This document shows, piece by piece, positions 8,772 to 17,262 of a stretch of DNA of 64,000 nucleotides (the first letter of the stretch is position 1; the number at the start of each line of letters is the position of its first letter). The stretch is from a virus. The notes beneath the pieces were generated by a model, which ran no database searches, was not told where the DNA came from, and was given only the letters and a program-made list of their open reading frames with translations. Where the stretch lies: positions 1 through 64,000 of the IMG/VR virus record IMGVR_UViG_3300035703_004050; one strand, 5' to 3'. The position numbers were made by a program, and so were the translations under genes.

Positions 8772-9483
8772 TCTCATAGTAGTTAAATGGGGAAACTTGT
8801 ATGGTCCTGAATACGTTATAAATTTGTATGAAGGAGCAAAGAGGTATACTACAGTCCCATTTAACTTTTATGTTTTTACTGATGATACTGAAGGATTGCC
8901 AAAGGATAAAAATTGGCAGTTTAAAAAATTGCCTAAATTTATACTACCGGCAAATAGAGCTTGGTGGTATAAAATGGAAATATTTAATCAACTGCACGAT
9001 TTACAAGGCAAAAACTTATATATAGATTTAGATGCAATTATTATTAAAGATCTTAAAATTTTTTGGGATTTGATCCTAACAAACGGGTTGTATATTTGCA
9101 GGGATTTCAATAGGCAATTTTTGCCAAGCTACCAACATTGTAACAGCAGTGTGTTGGGTTGGAAAGATAACAGTTTTGATTACTTGTATAGAAAGTTTTC
9201 AAACAACATAGCTGAAAGTACAAAAAAGTTTCGAGGTGATCAAGACTTTATACAAGCATATGCGGGTTCAAGAATATTTTGGCCAGATGACACAGCAATG
9301 AGTTGGAAATGGGAATGTTGGCGTCGAGGAAAAGTTGGCTCAAAAAATTACAAATCAGATAAGCTGCAAACATTTATTAAACAAGATACACGCATATTAG
9401 TATTTCATGGTCAACCAAAACCACATGAATGCGAGGATAAACGTATGATTGAACTTTGGCGAGGAACAATAAAACACAAGTAA
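8758..9483 (+). CDS. Glycosyltransferase-like protein (GT-A, DXD)
   Basis: 241 aa from a GTG start overlapping the cupin gene. FNFYVFTDD, ANRAWWYKMEIFN and GKNLYIDLDAIIIKDL (DLD as DXD) form the donor site; later RGDQDFIQAYAG and VFHGQPKPHE are typical of phage-encoded GT-A transferases. It closes the plus-strand glycan operon 6705-9483. No better start than GTG 8758 is available upstream of the conserved core. Confidence 0.75.
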   Translation: MEKYNLIVVKWGNLYGPEYVINLYEGAKRYTTVPFNFYVFTDDTEGLPKDKNWQFKKLPKFILPANRAWWYKMEIFNQLHDLQGKNLYIDLDAIIIKDLKIFWDLILTNGLYICRDFNRQFLPSYQHCNSSVLGWKDNSFDYLYRKFSNNIAESTKKFRGDQDFIQAYAGSRIFWPDDTAMSWKWECWRRGKVGSKNYKSDKLQTFIKQDTRILVFHGQPKPHECEDKRMIELWRGTIKHK

Positions 9484-9500
9484 ATTTCCGCAGTGTTTCC

Positions 9501-9508
9501 TTTAAATA
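9501..9508 (+). promoter_or_regulatory. Weak late-promoter-like TTTAAATA
   Basis: The octamer lies 16 nt before the SprT-like gene and is followed by an AGGGGA ribosome-binding site. It matches the NATAAATA late consensus imperfectly. Confidence 0.3.
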
Positions 9509-9523
9509 ATTTAGGGGAACAAA

Positions 9524-9943
9524 ATGAACGCTCATGCCAAACTTCGCAAGCTAGTAAACAGCGCAGATAATTCATGTAGTGTTTTTACTCCAACCCCTTT
9601 ACAAGTTGCTCGAACATATAACATACTCAACAAATGCATCTTTAACGGTAAGTTGAAAAAACCCAACATTATAATTAAACCTTTAGAAGAAATATGGGCA
9701 CTATGTGAGGGTGATATCTATACAGGTGATGATCGTTTTGAAAATGATCCCGTTTGTCATAGGATTATTTTACACCCACAATTTCCAACACGTAAATTTT
9801 TTATAGAAGTACTGGCACACGAAATGGTACACCAATATCAATGTGAATACTTAAACAGAATGGACCACGGACAAACGTTCTGGGAATGGGAAGAAAAGCT
9901 AGGAAAATACAACTTACGATTGTTTTTGGCTAAAAATAGCTAA
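9524..9943 (+). CDS. SprT-like zinc metalloprotease
   Basis: 139 aa. The zinc-binding motif is HEMVHQYQ near residue 104 (HExxH), with a third ligand in the following MDHGQTFWEW segment, as in SprT/Spartan-type proteases. The N-terminal part (LQVARTYNILNKCIFNGKL) matches the SprT start, where the enzyme folds a small protease domain. Spartan homologues cut DNA-bound proteins; phage versions are common but of unproven role. AGGGGA precedes the ATG at good spacing. It is a stand-alone gene between the glycan operon and the early block. Confidence 0.85.
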   Translation: MNAHAKLRKLVNSADNSCSVFTPTPLQVARTYNILNKCIFNGKLKKPNIIIKPLEEIWALCEGDIYTGDDRFENDPVCHRIILHPQFPTRKFFIEVLAHEMVHQYQCEYLNRMDHGQTFWEWEEKLGKYNLRLFLAKNS

Positions 9944-9973
9944 ATGCTTGTTTTCATTACAGAATTTTTTTGA

Positions 9974-10012
9974 TTGACATTTGGACACAATATAATACAA
10001 TGCTTATAAATA
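9974..10012 (+). promoter_or_regulatory. Early promoter (TTGACA-16-TACAAT) with adjoining late box TATAAATA
   Basis: TTGACA at 9974-9979 and TACAAT at 9996-10001 are 16 bp apart, the spacing of several early promoters here. A perfect T4 late-type TATAAATA follows at 10005-10012. AGGAG precedes the ATG at 10032. Confidence 0.6.
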
Positions 10013-10031
10013 AAGCAGTTAGGAGCAATTA

Positions 10032-10220
10032 ATGCGCGTTAATGAAGTTGTACGCCTTGAAGGCAAGAAGTTGCATGAAGCACTGGAAAAGGAAAACAGC
10101 ACTGGTGTTGCTACTGCTAACCTTGTAAAGATTGTTGAGGCGCACCGCGCGGATAATTGGCAACGTTTTGAAACTAACGAAGCGTTTGATGCTTATTTGG
10201 ATAGCTTGGCGGAAAAGTAA
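10032..10220 (+). CDS. Small protein, possible antitoxin-like partner
   Basis: 62 aa, charged, predicted helical (VVRLEGKKLHEALEKEN; NEAFDAYLDSLAEK). I do not recognise a family. It has its own strong promoter and an AGGAG site, and the next gene starts with GTG on the base after its stop. The small-upstream/RelE-like-downstream order resembles a toxin-antitoxin pair, but no DNA-binding motif is evident. Confidence 0.75.
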   Translation: MRVNEVVRLEGKKLHEALEKENSTGVATANLVKIVEAHRADNWQRFETNEAFDAYLDSLAEK

Positions 10221-10595
10221 GTGTCTGTAGTATTTGAGGTAAGTCCGCTTTTCCAAGAATCTGTTATCGTTATGAAGGCGAGACTTCCCAATATTATTGA
10301 TTTAATTAGGGATTTTCGTGATTTTAAATCCGCAAATCCGCTTGCCGCATACGGAAATAGCGATAAATCTTCTGCCCCAGATGGCAACTTTAATCAAGAA
10401 GTTCCTAAAATTCGTCATGCTCATTTAACACATGACGTAAGTATTTGGTACACTATTTCTGGAAAAAACCCAAATGTTATAAGACTTTACGGGGTATTTA
10501 GTCACGACCAATCCGGAACTGGTCAGCCCCCTGCCAGAAATGTTCAAAAAAAGCTTGCTAAAAAGATGGCAAAACAGACGTTTATTCGAGCGTAA
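10221..10595 (+). CDS. RelE/ParE-like fold protein (putative)
   Basis: 124 aa from GTG directly abutting the previous stop. The C-terminal half has strands HAHLTHDVSIWYTISG and NVIRLYGVFSHDQSGTGQ, then a basic helix QKKLAKKMAKQ, resembling the beta-sheet and tail of RelE-superfamily RNases. If active it would cleave mRNA or bind ribosomes early in infection. A plain phage protein without toxin activity is equally possible. Followed by an 100-nt gap with the next promoter. Confidence 0.6.
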   Translation: MSVVFEVSPLFQESVIVMKARLPNIIDLIRDFRDFKSANPLAAYGNSDKSSAPDGNFNQEVPKIRHAHLTHDVSIWYTISGKNPNVIRLYGVFSHDQSGTGQPPARNVQKKLAKKMAKQTFIRA

Positions 10596-10635
10596 ATTAC
10601 AACTAAAAATTGTGCCAAAAAGATGCTTTTTTTGG

Positions 10636-10663
10636 TTGACACACCCAATATAGGCTGTATATT
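10636..10663 (+). promoter_or_regulatory. Early promoter TTGACA-16-TATATT
   Basis: TTGACA at 10636 and TATATT at 10658 precede the gene at 10696, which also has AAGGA upstream of its ATG. Confidence 0.65.
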
Positions 10664-10695
10664 AAGGATATAACAGCAAAGCAAGGAACTAGCAA

Positions 10696-10983
10696 ATGGC
10701 TTACGTAGTTTATGAAGTTGAGTCCACCCGCATTGCTACCCCCAAGCCGTACGGCAAGGAATACTACGCCACTGAAGGTGCCGCAAAGGCGGCTAAGACG
10801 CGCATGGAAAAGGGCAAGCGTTGGGCTGGTAAGCAGCTTGAGGTTGCAGAAATTACTGTTTATAAGACGCTTATTGAAAAGATGGTTGAGCGCACGAACC
10901 TCATGTCGGGCAAGAAGTATATGGAAAGCGTGAACACGCCCAACTATTGCAGCCCCGCTAGCGAAGCTTATTGGAGCATGTAA
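10696..10983 (+). CDS. Hypothetical early protein, GC-rich codon use
   Basis: 95 aa, basic, beginning MAYVVYEVESTRIATPK. I do not recognise its family. It has its own promoter and its codons favour C or G in third position, unlike the AT-rich neighbours at 1-9.5 kb. The SRIA-PKPYGKEYYATEGAAKAAKTRM region looks like a small alpha-beta fold. Likely an abundantly made early protein. Confidence 0.8.
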   Translation: MAYVVYEVESTRIATPKPYGKEYYATEGAAKAAKTRMEKGKRWAGKQLEVAEITVYKTLIEKMVERTNLMSGKKYMESVNTPNYCSPASEAYWSM

Positions 10984-10992
10984 AAATACCAG

Positions 10993-11020
10993 TTGACACA
11001 CTCCTACAGTGTGCTAATAT
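10993..11020 (+). promoter_or_regulatory. Early promoter TTGACA-16-TAATAT
   Basis: TTGACA at 10993 and TAATAT at 11015 with 16-bp spacing. The AAA+ gene follows at 11051 with AGGAG upstream. Confidence 0.65.
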
Positions 11021-11050
11021 CCAACTATAACGAAACTAGGAGAACATTTA

Positions 11051-12076
11051 ATGCAGTACGTGACCATTAAGAACGGCAGCTACCGTAACGCCCCCGTTGT
11101 TGACACTGTGTTTCCGCTTATTAAGCCTTACCAAACTGGCGCTAAGGGCGGCTTTGTTACAGTTGATGCGCGTGATGTGATTGGGTTTGAGGGCTCGCCC
11201 GGTATTGTGCGTATTAAGGTTGAACCTGGTAACTATGAGGTTGTTGGAGAAAAGATGTCGTTGGAACCGATCCAGGTTGAAACTGCTCCGGTTGTTGAAG
11301 AGCCGGAAGAGCAGGTGATCGAGCGTATTGCTGAACGCTTTGCTATCCTTGAGGAGATGACCCGCGCTACCATTAACGGCGATGTCCGTGCGATGATTGT
11401 TGTGGGTCCGCCCGGCGTTGGTAAGTCGTTTGGTGTTGAAGCTGAGCTGCAAAAGAACGGTCTTATTGACCAGCTTGCGGGACGCCGTGCGCGTTACGAA
11501 GTTGTTAAGGGCGCAATGACCCCGATTGGTCTGTATGCCAAGCTGTATGAGTACAGTGAGGAAGGCAACGTTATTGTGTTTGACGACTGTGATAGCATCT
11601 TGCTTGATGACGTTTCCCTTAACGTGCTTAAGGCTGCACTCGACAGCTCCAAGAAGCGCACCATCCACTGGAACGCAGACAGCCGACTGCTCCGCAGTGA
11701 GGGCATTCCCAACAAGTTTGACTTTAAGGGTGCAGTGATCTTTATTACTAACATTAAGTTCGACAATGTGCGTAGTGCCAAGCTTAAGGATCACCTTGAG
11801 GCGCTTATGTCCCGTTGCCACTACTTGGATCTTACGATTGATACGGTGCGCGACAAGCTGCTCCGCATTAAGCAGATTGCACAGACGGGTACGCTGTTCC
11901 CTGCTTACGGTATGACCAACGAGCAGGAGCAGGAGATCCTGGACTTTATGTTCGATAATAAGGACAAGCTGCGTGAGATCTCGCTGCGTATGGCGATTAA
12001 GCTTGCAGACCTGCGGCGCATGAGTGCTAACCGTTGGCAGGCGATTGCAATGAACACCTGCATGAGAAGTCGGTAA
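11051..12076 (+). CDS. AAA+ ATPase, MoxR-like
   Basis: 341 aa. After a roughly 110-residue N-terminal region, Walker A appears as VVGPPGVGKSFG (about residues 117-128) and Walker B as VIVFDDCDS (about 174-182), then a sensor-like FITNIKFDN and a C-terminal helical lid. This is the AAA+ core of MoxR-type or host-takeover ATPases in T4-like marine phages. Partner and substrate are unknown. Codons are GC-rich. It is followed by a strong terminator, so it ends this early unit. Confidence 0.85.
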   Translation: MQYVTIKNGSYRNAPVVDTVFPLIKPYQTGAKGGFVTVDARDVIGFEGSPGIVRIKVEPGNYEVVGEKMSLEPIQVETAPVVEEPEEQVIERIAERFAILEEMTRATINGDVRAMIVVGPPGVGKSFGVEAELQKNGLIDQLAGRRARYEVVKGAMTPIGLYAKLYEYSEEGNVIVFDDCDSILLDDVSLNVLKAALDSSKKRTIHWNADSRLLRSEGIPNKFDFKGAVIFITNIKFDNVRSAKLKDHLEALMSRCHYLDLTIDTVRDKLLRIKQIAQTGTLFPAYGMTNEQEQEILDFMFDNKDKLREISLRMAIKLADLRRMSANRWQAIAMNTCMRSR

Positions 12077-12085
12077 AGTTTCCCC

Positions 12086-12109
12086 CTACCGTTTCTCCTA
12101 GGACGGTAG
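12086..12109 (+). other. Hairpin after the AAA+ gene
   Basis: CTACCGT and ACGGTAG form a 7-bp stem around a 10-nt loop just before the terminator. It may stabilise the transcript 3' end. Confidence 0.4.
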
Positions 12110-12117
12110 TAACTTGA

Positions 12118-12144
12118 GGGCAGTGGCAACACTGCCCTTTTTTT
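12118..12144 (+). terminator. Intrinsic terminator
   Basis: GGGCAGTG and CACTGCCC form a perfect 8-bp stem around GCAA, followed by seven Ts. It ends the early unit that finishes with the AAA+ gene. Confidence 0.92.
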
Positions 12145-12147
12145 GTA

Positions 12148-12176
12148 TTGCTATTACAAAATAGAAAGCATATATT
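12148..12176 (+). promoter_or_regulatory. Promoter TTGCTA-17-TATATT, leaderless
   Basis: The -10 box ends 6 nt before the ATG at 12183, and there is no Shine-Dalgarno sequence. Transcription would start at or next to the start codon. Confidence 0.5.
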
Positions 12177-12182
12177 AACAGC

Positions 12183-13331
12183 ATGGCATTGACATATCTT
12201 GAAGATTATATTGAATTCCTTTATGGCTCGTTGAATAAAAATGGAGAATCTGCCTCCGTTTTATACAAGCACCTAACATCAAACGATACGATTAAACTGG
12301 CTACATATGATCGTAGCCCAGTTACAAGTATGGGAAGTTTTTGTGCTAAAACAAGAATTCAAAAAGAGCAGGAATGCTTGACTGATCGCCAAGTTGATCT
12401 AGCAAACAAGATAGTCTACAAATACAAGAGACAATTGGCAACTATTGGAGTGACCTTACCTGATGAATCCGTTGGGTTGCCACTACGTCATGGTGTTAGG
12501 AAGATTGACCGTTCCAAATATTTGAACCATAACGTTGACGAAAAAACAGTCACGTTAAAGTTTCCATATGATCCCGCTAAGATTAGTTCCCTGCACAATT
12601 ATGTCCAAAACAGTGCAGGAAATGTTGAGTGGGATAACACCAAAAAGGAATGGAAGATGGACTTAACAGAGGGCAATCTTCTAAAAATCTTGGAGTTATT
12701 CAAAAGCGAAGATCTAAAGATCTCTGAAACTTTAGAACCGTATATTGTTGACTTGTATAGTGCAACACCACGCAACTTGCCTTCGCTCTACTTACGCGAT
12801 AATGCAATGCGTTTGGAAAACTGCCATAGCAGCGTTGAAGATTATCTAATTTCTAAAAATTGGAATCAAGATGATGTAAGCAACTTGTCTTATTGGGCAT
12901 CAATAGCAGCAGGTCTTGCACTGCGTATTGATGAATCTGTAAAAGAAGAGTTGTCTAAACACTATACTAATAGTGTAGTTGATATTATAACTCAAAGAAA
13001 AGTAACACTACCAAGCAACAATCAACCTGATGGCGCTTGGTACAATACTTTGCTTGAAGCAAACCGTGCTTTAAACAAGAATCCTTGGATACTGCATCTA
13101 AACTGGTGGACAAATAAAACAGATTGGTCACCGTTTAGTAATTTGATTCGTCCTCTTACAAAGGATAGAAATCAATTTAGGGTATCCAAAGAATTTGCCG
13201 ATCTTCTAACTAGCAATCAAAATGCAATTGTCATTGTTGATTCAGTAGTAGGCAGAGATGCTGTACGTAATTTTATTGAAAACAACTCGATAAAAATTGT
13301 ATATATAAGTGATATCGGGCATGATCAATGA
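12183..13331 (+). CDS. Protein with HARP-like DNA-binding segment, upstream of UvsW
   Basis: 382 aa. Around residues 118-165 the text VTLKFPYDPAKI, followed by VEWDNTKKEWKMDLT, resembles the HARP/SMARCAL1-type element (F-P-Y-D ... W-D...K.W). That element recognises branched DNA and is often attached to annealing helicases. No ATPase motif is present. Its stop overlaps the start of uvsW (ATGA-type), so the two are co-translated and may form a bipartite remodeler. The start has no ribosome-binding site. The rest of the sequence is unrecognised. Confidence 0.75.
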   Translation: MALTYLEDYIEFLYGSLNKNGESASVLYKHLTSNDTIKLATYDRSPVTSMGSFCAKTRIQKEQECLTDRQVDLANKIVYKYKRQLATIGVTLPDESVGLPLRHGVRKIDRSKYLNHNVDEKTVTLKFPYDPAKISSLHNYVQNSAGNVEWDNTKKEWKMDLTEGNLLKILELFKSEDLKISETLEPYIVDLYSATPRNLPSLYLRDNAMRLENCHSSVEDYLISKNWNQDDVSNLSYWASIAAGLALRIDESVKEELSKHYTNSVVDIITQRKVTLPSNNQPDGAWYNTLLEANRALNKNPWILHLNWWTNKTDWSPFSNLIRPLTKDRNQFRVSKEFADLLTSNQNAIVIVDSVVGRDAVRNFIENNSIKIVYISDIGHDQ

Positions 13332-14794
13332 AAAAATGTAAACTAGTAATTAAGGATGAGGTAAATGTAAAGTTTGAAAATCTTGACCTTGAAATGCGTA
13401 AGCTATTAAGCAAGAAGTTCAAATATCAAATACCATATGCTAGGCATTTACCAGCAGTGAGACTAGGGCGTTGGGATGGGTGCGTAGCCTTCTTTCAATT
13501 AGGAGGCAGCACCTATCTTAATCTTTTGCCTGAAATATTTCCTATACTAGATCAAAAAGGATGGGAAATTGATTTAGAAGATTTGCGCCAAGAGAAGCCA
13601 GACTTCAACTTTGCAACAGTGACCGAAGATTCGTTTAGTCACATAAGTTGGCCTAAAGGACATCCACAAGCAGGGCAACCAATTGTTTTACGAGACTACC
13701 AAGTTGAAGTAATCAATGGGTTCTTATCTAACCCTGGATGCTTGCAAGAAGTTGCTACAGGCGCAGGCAAAACTATTATGACTGCTGCACTCAGTAGTCG
13801 TGTTGAACCATATGGTCGTAGCATTGTTATTGTTCCAAACAAAAGCTTAGTAACACAAACAGAAGCGGACTACATCAATTTAGGATTAGATGTGGGAGTG
13901 TTTTTTGGTGATAGAAAAGAGTGGAACAAGACACATACTATTTGCACATGGCAAAGTCTCAATAGCTTGTTTAAGAAATCACGCGATGGCGATATTGAAG
14001 ATCTAGCTACATTTGGTATTGAAAAGTTTGTCGATGGCGTAGTTGCAATCATTGTTGACGAAGTGCATATGGCTAAAGCTGATGCACTTAAGACACTTCT
14101 TACTGGCGTAATGTCTAACATACCGCTGCGTTGGGGATTAACTGGAACTGTACCCAAAGAAGATTTTGAGTTTATGTCTATCAAGTGCAGTTTGGGAGAT
14201 GTTGTTAATAGACTTGCTGCTAGCGAACTACAAGATAAAGGAGTACTAGCACAATGTCACGTACAAATCCTACAAACGCAAGAGACACAAGACTATAAGA
14301 ATTATCAAAGCGAAGTTGCATATCTAGTTACTGATTCAAAACGTTTGGATTGGATTGCAGATCAAATAAAGCTAATGCGTAAAACAGGTAACACACTTAT
14401 ATTGGTAGACCGTATTAATTGCGGACAGGAACTTATTTCAAGGATAGATGATGCAGTATTCGTATCTGGTAACACGAAGGCAAGCCAGCGTAAGGAGGAA
14501 TATGACGAGGTTGCTGAAGCTAGCGACAAAGTTATCGTTGCTACTTATGGGGTTGCTGCTGTTGGTATTAATATTCCCCGTATTTTTAATCTTGTTCTTG
14601 TTGAGCCTGGTAAGTCTTTTGTCCGTGTTATCCAATCAATTGGTCGTGGCATACGTAAAGCAGAAGATAAAGACTTTGTACAAATTTGGGACATCACAAG
14701 CAACTGTAAATTCTCAAAGCGACATCTTACCAAAAGAAAAACCTTCTACAATGAAGCAAATTACCCATACACAATACAAAAGGTAAATATTTAA
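13328..14794 (+). CDS. uvsW: UvsW-type ATP-dependent DNA helicase
   Basis: 488 aa, superfamily 2. It shows the N-terminal UvsW domain (RHLPAVRLGRWDGCVAFF), then the Q-like LRDYQVEVINGF, Walker A VATGAGKTIMTAA (about residue 140), DEVH Walker B (about 243), LTGT motif III, and motif VI QSIGRGIRKAE. T4 UvsW drives branch migration and R-loop unwinding and switches replication to the recombination mode. Length is close to the T4 protein. It overlaps the HARP-like gene by 4 nt and the convergent amidinotransferase gene at its 3' end. Confidence 0.95.
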   Translation: MKKCKLVIKDEVNVKFENLDLEMRKLLSKKFKYQIPYARHLPAVRLGRWDGCVAFFQLGGSTYLNLLPEIFPILDQKGWEIDLEDLRQEKPDFNFATVTEDSFSHISWPKGHPQAGQPIVLRDYQVEVINGFLSNPGCLQEVATGAGKTIMTAALSSRVEPYGRSIVIVPNKSLVTQTEADYINLGLDVGVFFGDRKEWNKTHTICTWQSLNSLFKKSRDGDIEDLATFGIEKFVDGVVAIIVDEVHMAKADALKTLLTGVMSNIPLRWGLTGTVPKEDFEFMSIKCSLGDVVNRLAASELQDKGVLAQCHVQILQTQETQDYKNYQSEVAYLVTDSKRLDWIADQIKLMRKTGNTLILVDRINCGQELISRIDDAVFVSGNTKASQRKEEYDEVAEASDKVIVATYGVAAVGINIPRIFNLVLVEPGKSFVRVIQSIGRGIRKAEDKDFVQIWDITSNCKFSKRHLTKRKTFYNEANYPYTIQKVNI

Positions 14795-15999
14795 TCAAAC
14801 CCTAAATCAACTATTTCATTAGTTCTGTTAGGGAAATAATCTTCCATTACCCCTTCTCGATACAAGTCTAGGGTAATACAGTGTAGTCCACCATCCCAAA
14901 AATATCTGTGTCGCCACGGTACGATAATTGGTTCTATTTTGTGCTTCTTGAAAAAAGCAAACGCTGTTTCGTTGTAGTTGTTAACACAAACATGATGCTC
15001 GTCTAGCATCAATACGTTGACATCAAAAACCGATTCTTCACAAAACCCAACCCAATCATTTAACCATGTTTCTACAAATTGTATAAATTCATCGTTATTT
15101 TCTTCACCAGGTACCCACCATTTGCCATTTACTTTATTTTTAATTTTTATAAATCCTTCAATAAGGTCCCATGATTGATTTGGTAAGTAGCAAATATCCC
15201 AATTTGGAAATGTTTTTTCATACTGTTGAATTTCGTAAAGACTTAAAATTACTCCTGGTTTAAGAGTATGAAATGATCCATCATTGTGCCCACCAATATT
15301 TAAGGTATTAAATCTAATATCAGTGTGATTTTTTTTTAAATATTCAATAACTTGATTAGAAATATTTTGTTCTCTATAATCGATATACAAATCTTTTCCT
15401 ACCAAAGTAGTTGAAGGTGGTGATGGTAATGTTAAATTTTTAATTCGATTCTTGTATTCCTCTTTAATTTCTGGTTTAATTTTTTCAAAATAATTTGGTT
15501 TTAGATAATCTTCATAAGTTAACCAATCTTTTCCTGCATGTATGTTAAATTCTTTTTCGCTAATTTTTTTTGATAAATCTGCTGGCAAAGATTGATACAA
15601 ATCAAGATCTTCCTTGTTATAATTTTTAAAAATGTTTATAAATTCGCCGTTTGCGTCACTGCCGTTACAATACAATTTGTTTCCTAACACAAATTGCCAA
15701 TCTCTTGGTTGTAAAGGTGCTCGAGGAATGTTTTTTACTTTTCCCCTGTCGATAAAATTCATTATTGATAAATTTAAATCAATGTCTGGTCTTAATACGT
15801 TACATCCAAAATCTTTTAAAACTTTTTCATAGTACTCTAAATCCTCTAGAGTTTCCTCAGTAATTTTAGTTAATGCTGATCTAATTTTATCATTTTTAAT
15901 GTCATGGTAAAAGCTAACAGGATAGCAATTTCCTAACACAACAGTTTTTAAAGTGTGCCATTTGCACCAAACATTATATTGGTTTTTATCTTTTAGCAT
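14791..15999 (-). CDS. Amidinotransferase family protein (pentein fold), paralogue A
   Basis: 402 aa. Catalytic landmarks are the His motif GGHNDGSFHTLKPGVIL, a conserved acidic DVNVLMLD strand, and the C-terminal WDGGLHCITLDL, where Cys is the nucleophile of amidinotransferases/deiminases (GATM, StrB type). The family moves an amidino group from arginine to an amine. A second copy lies just upstream. Protein identity is very high at both ends while codons differ, so both copies are under selection. Substrate may be a sugar amine or a small amine. Confidence 0.85.
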   Translation of the reverse strand: MLKDKNQYNVWCKWHTLKTVVLGNCYPVSFYHDIKNDKIRSALTKITEETLEDLEYYEKVLKDFGCNVLRPDIDLNLSIMNFIDRGKVKNIPRAPLQPRDWQFVLGNKLYCNGSDANGEFINIFKNYNKEDLDLYQSLPADLSKKISEKEFNIHAGKDWLTYEDYLKPNYFEKIKPEIKEEYKNRIKNLTLPSPPSTTLVGKDLYIDYREQNISNQVIEYLKKNHTDIRFNTLNIGGHNDGSFHTLKPGVILSLYEIQQYEKTFPNWDICYLPNQSWDLIEGFIKIKNKVNGKWWVPGEENNDEFIQFVETWLNDWVGFCEESVFDVNVLMLDEHHVCVNNYNETAFAFFKKHKIEPIIVPWRHRYFWDGGLHCITLDLYREGVMEDYFPNRTNEIVDLGFD

Positions 16000-16026
16000 C
16001 TTAGTTTTCTTAATATAAAATACATT

Positions 16027-17250
16027 TTAAATTTCAGTAATTGAATTAGTTCTATCAGGGAAATAATCTTCCATTACACCTTCTCGATATAATTCAAGAG
16101 TAATGCAATGCAATCCACCATCCCAAAAATATCTATGACGCCAAGGAACAATTATAGGTTCAATTTTGTGTTTCTTAAAGAAAGCAAAAGCAGTTTCATT
16201 GTAGTTGTTAACACAAACATTATATTTGTCTAACATCAAAACATTTACATCAAACACACTTTCTTCACAATACCCTACCCAGTCATTTAACCAAGTTTCT
16301 ACGAAATTAATAAATTGATCGTTATCTTCTTCACCAGGTACCCACCATTTGCCATTTACTTTTTTCTTCATTTTTAAGAAATCTGATACTGCATGAAAAG
16401 ATTGATTTTCCAAATAACATATTTCCCAATTTGGAAATGTTTTTTCATAATTTTTTACTTCTTCAATGCTAATAATTACTCCTGGTTTAAGAGTATGAAA
16501 ACAACCATCGTGATGTCCTTCAATTACTAGTCTATTAATTCTTAAATCTTGACAATATTCTTTGTAAGTTTCGCAGATAAAATTACAAGTTTTATTACTA
16601 CCGGTAGTATCTAAATATAAGTCTCTTCCAACTAATGTTGAGTTTCCAGCATCGTCGTAAGTATTAATCATAAATGATGTAATTTCATCAAGTATATTTT
16701 GTTCAATATTTTCAAAATTGTTGTTGTAATAATTTTCGTAAGTTGGCCAACTTGATCCTTTTAAAATCTCATATTGATTTTTGGTTAACTTAATTACTTT
16801 ATCAGTGATGTCTGGTTTGCGATTTTTAAAATTCTCAAAATTGATAATGTCTTTACTATTATATTGATATAATAATTTTGCAATTTCGCCGTTTGCGTCT
16901 AATCCTTGTAGATACAACTTGTTGCCAATAATAAATTGATAATCTCTAGGTTGTAATGGTGAACGAGGAATTCCTTGTCTAAAGCTATAGTATTCAGTGC
17001 TGTTAACATTAGCAAAATTTAGTATAGATAAGTTTTTATCTACGTGAGGTCTTAGTACAGTGCATCCAAAATCTTTTAAAACTTTTTCGTAGTACTCCAA
17101 ATCTTCTAATGTTTCCTCGGTAATTTTTGTTAATGCCGATCTAATTTTGTCATTTTTAATATCTTTGAAAAAATTTGGAGAATAACTATTTCCTAACACA
17201 ACAGTTTTTAGGGGGTCCCACATATTCCAAACATTATATTGGTTGTTCAT
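16027..17250 (-). CDS. Amidinotransferase family protein (pentein fold), paralogue B
   Basis: 407 aa. It shares KNDKIRSALTKITEETLED and KVNGKWWVPGEE with copy A. The catalytic set is intact: GHHDGCFHTLKPGVI and WDGGLHCITLEL. The middle third (residues about 130-230) diverges strongly and probably sets the acceptor specificity. AAAGGTAAAG precedes the ATG. The gap to copy A is 27 nt, so they form one transcript. In a phage the role is unclear: glycan decoration or arginine-derived metabolite synthesis are both possible. Confidence 0.85.
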   Translation of the reverse strand: MNNQYNVWNMWDPLKTVVLGNSYSPNFFKDIKNDKIRSALTKITEETLEDLEYYEKVLKDFGCTVLRPHVDKNLSILNFANVNSTEYYSFRQGIPRSPLQPRDYQFIIGNKLYLQGLDANGEIAKLLYQYNSKDIINFENFKNRKPDITDKVIKLTKNQYEILKGSSWPTYENYYNNNFENIEQNILDEITSFMINTYDDAGNSTLVGRDLYLDTTGSNKTCNFICETYKEYCQDLRINRLVIEGHHDGCFHTLKPGVIISIEEVKNYEKTFPNWEICYLENQSFHAVSDFLKMKKKVNGKWWVPGEEDNDQFINFVETWLNDWVGYCEESVFDVNVLMLDKYNVCVNNYNETAFAFFKKHKIEPIIVPWRHRYFWDGGLHCITLELYREGVMEDYFPDRTNSITEI

Positions 17251-17262
17251 ACTTTACCTTTA

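Noticed and set aside
9974-9996. TTGACA followed by TATAAT at 9991
   Set aside because: Spacing would be only 11 bp. TACAAT at 9996 gives the 16-bp spacing of the other promoters and was used instead.
11048-11821. 257-codon minus-strand open frame opposite the AAA+ gene
   Set aside because: The plus-strand frame has Walker A and B motifs, a promoter and a ribosome-binding site; the antisense frame is open only because of GC-rich third positions.
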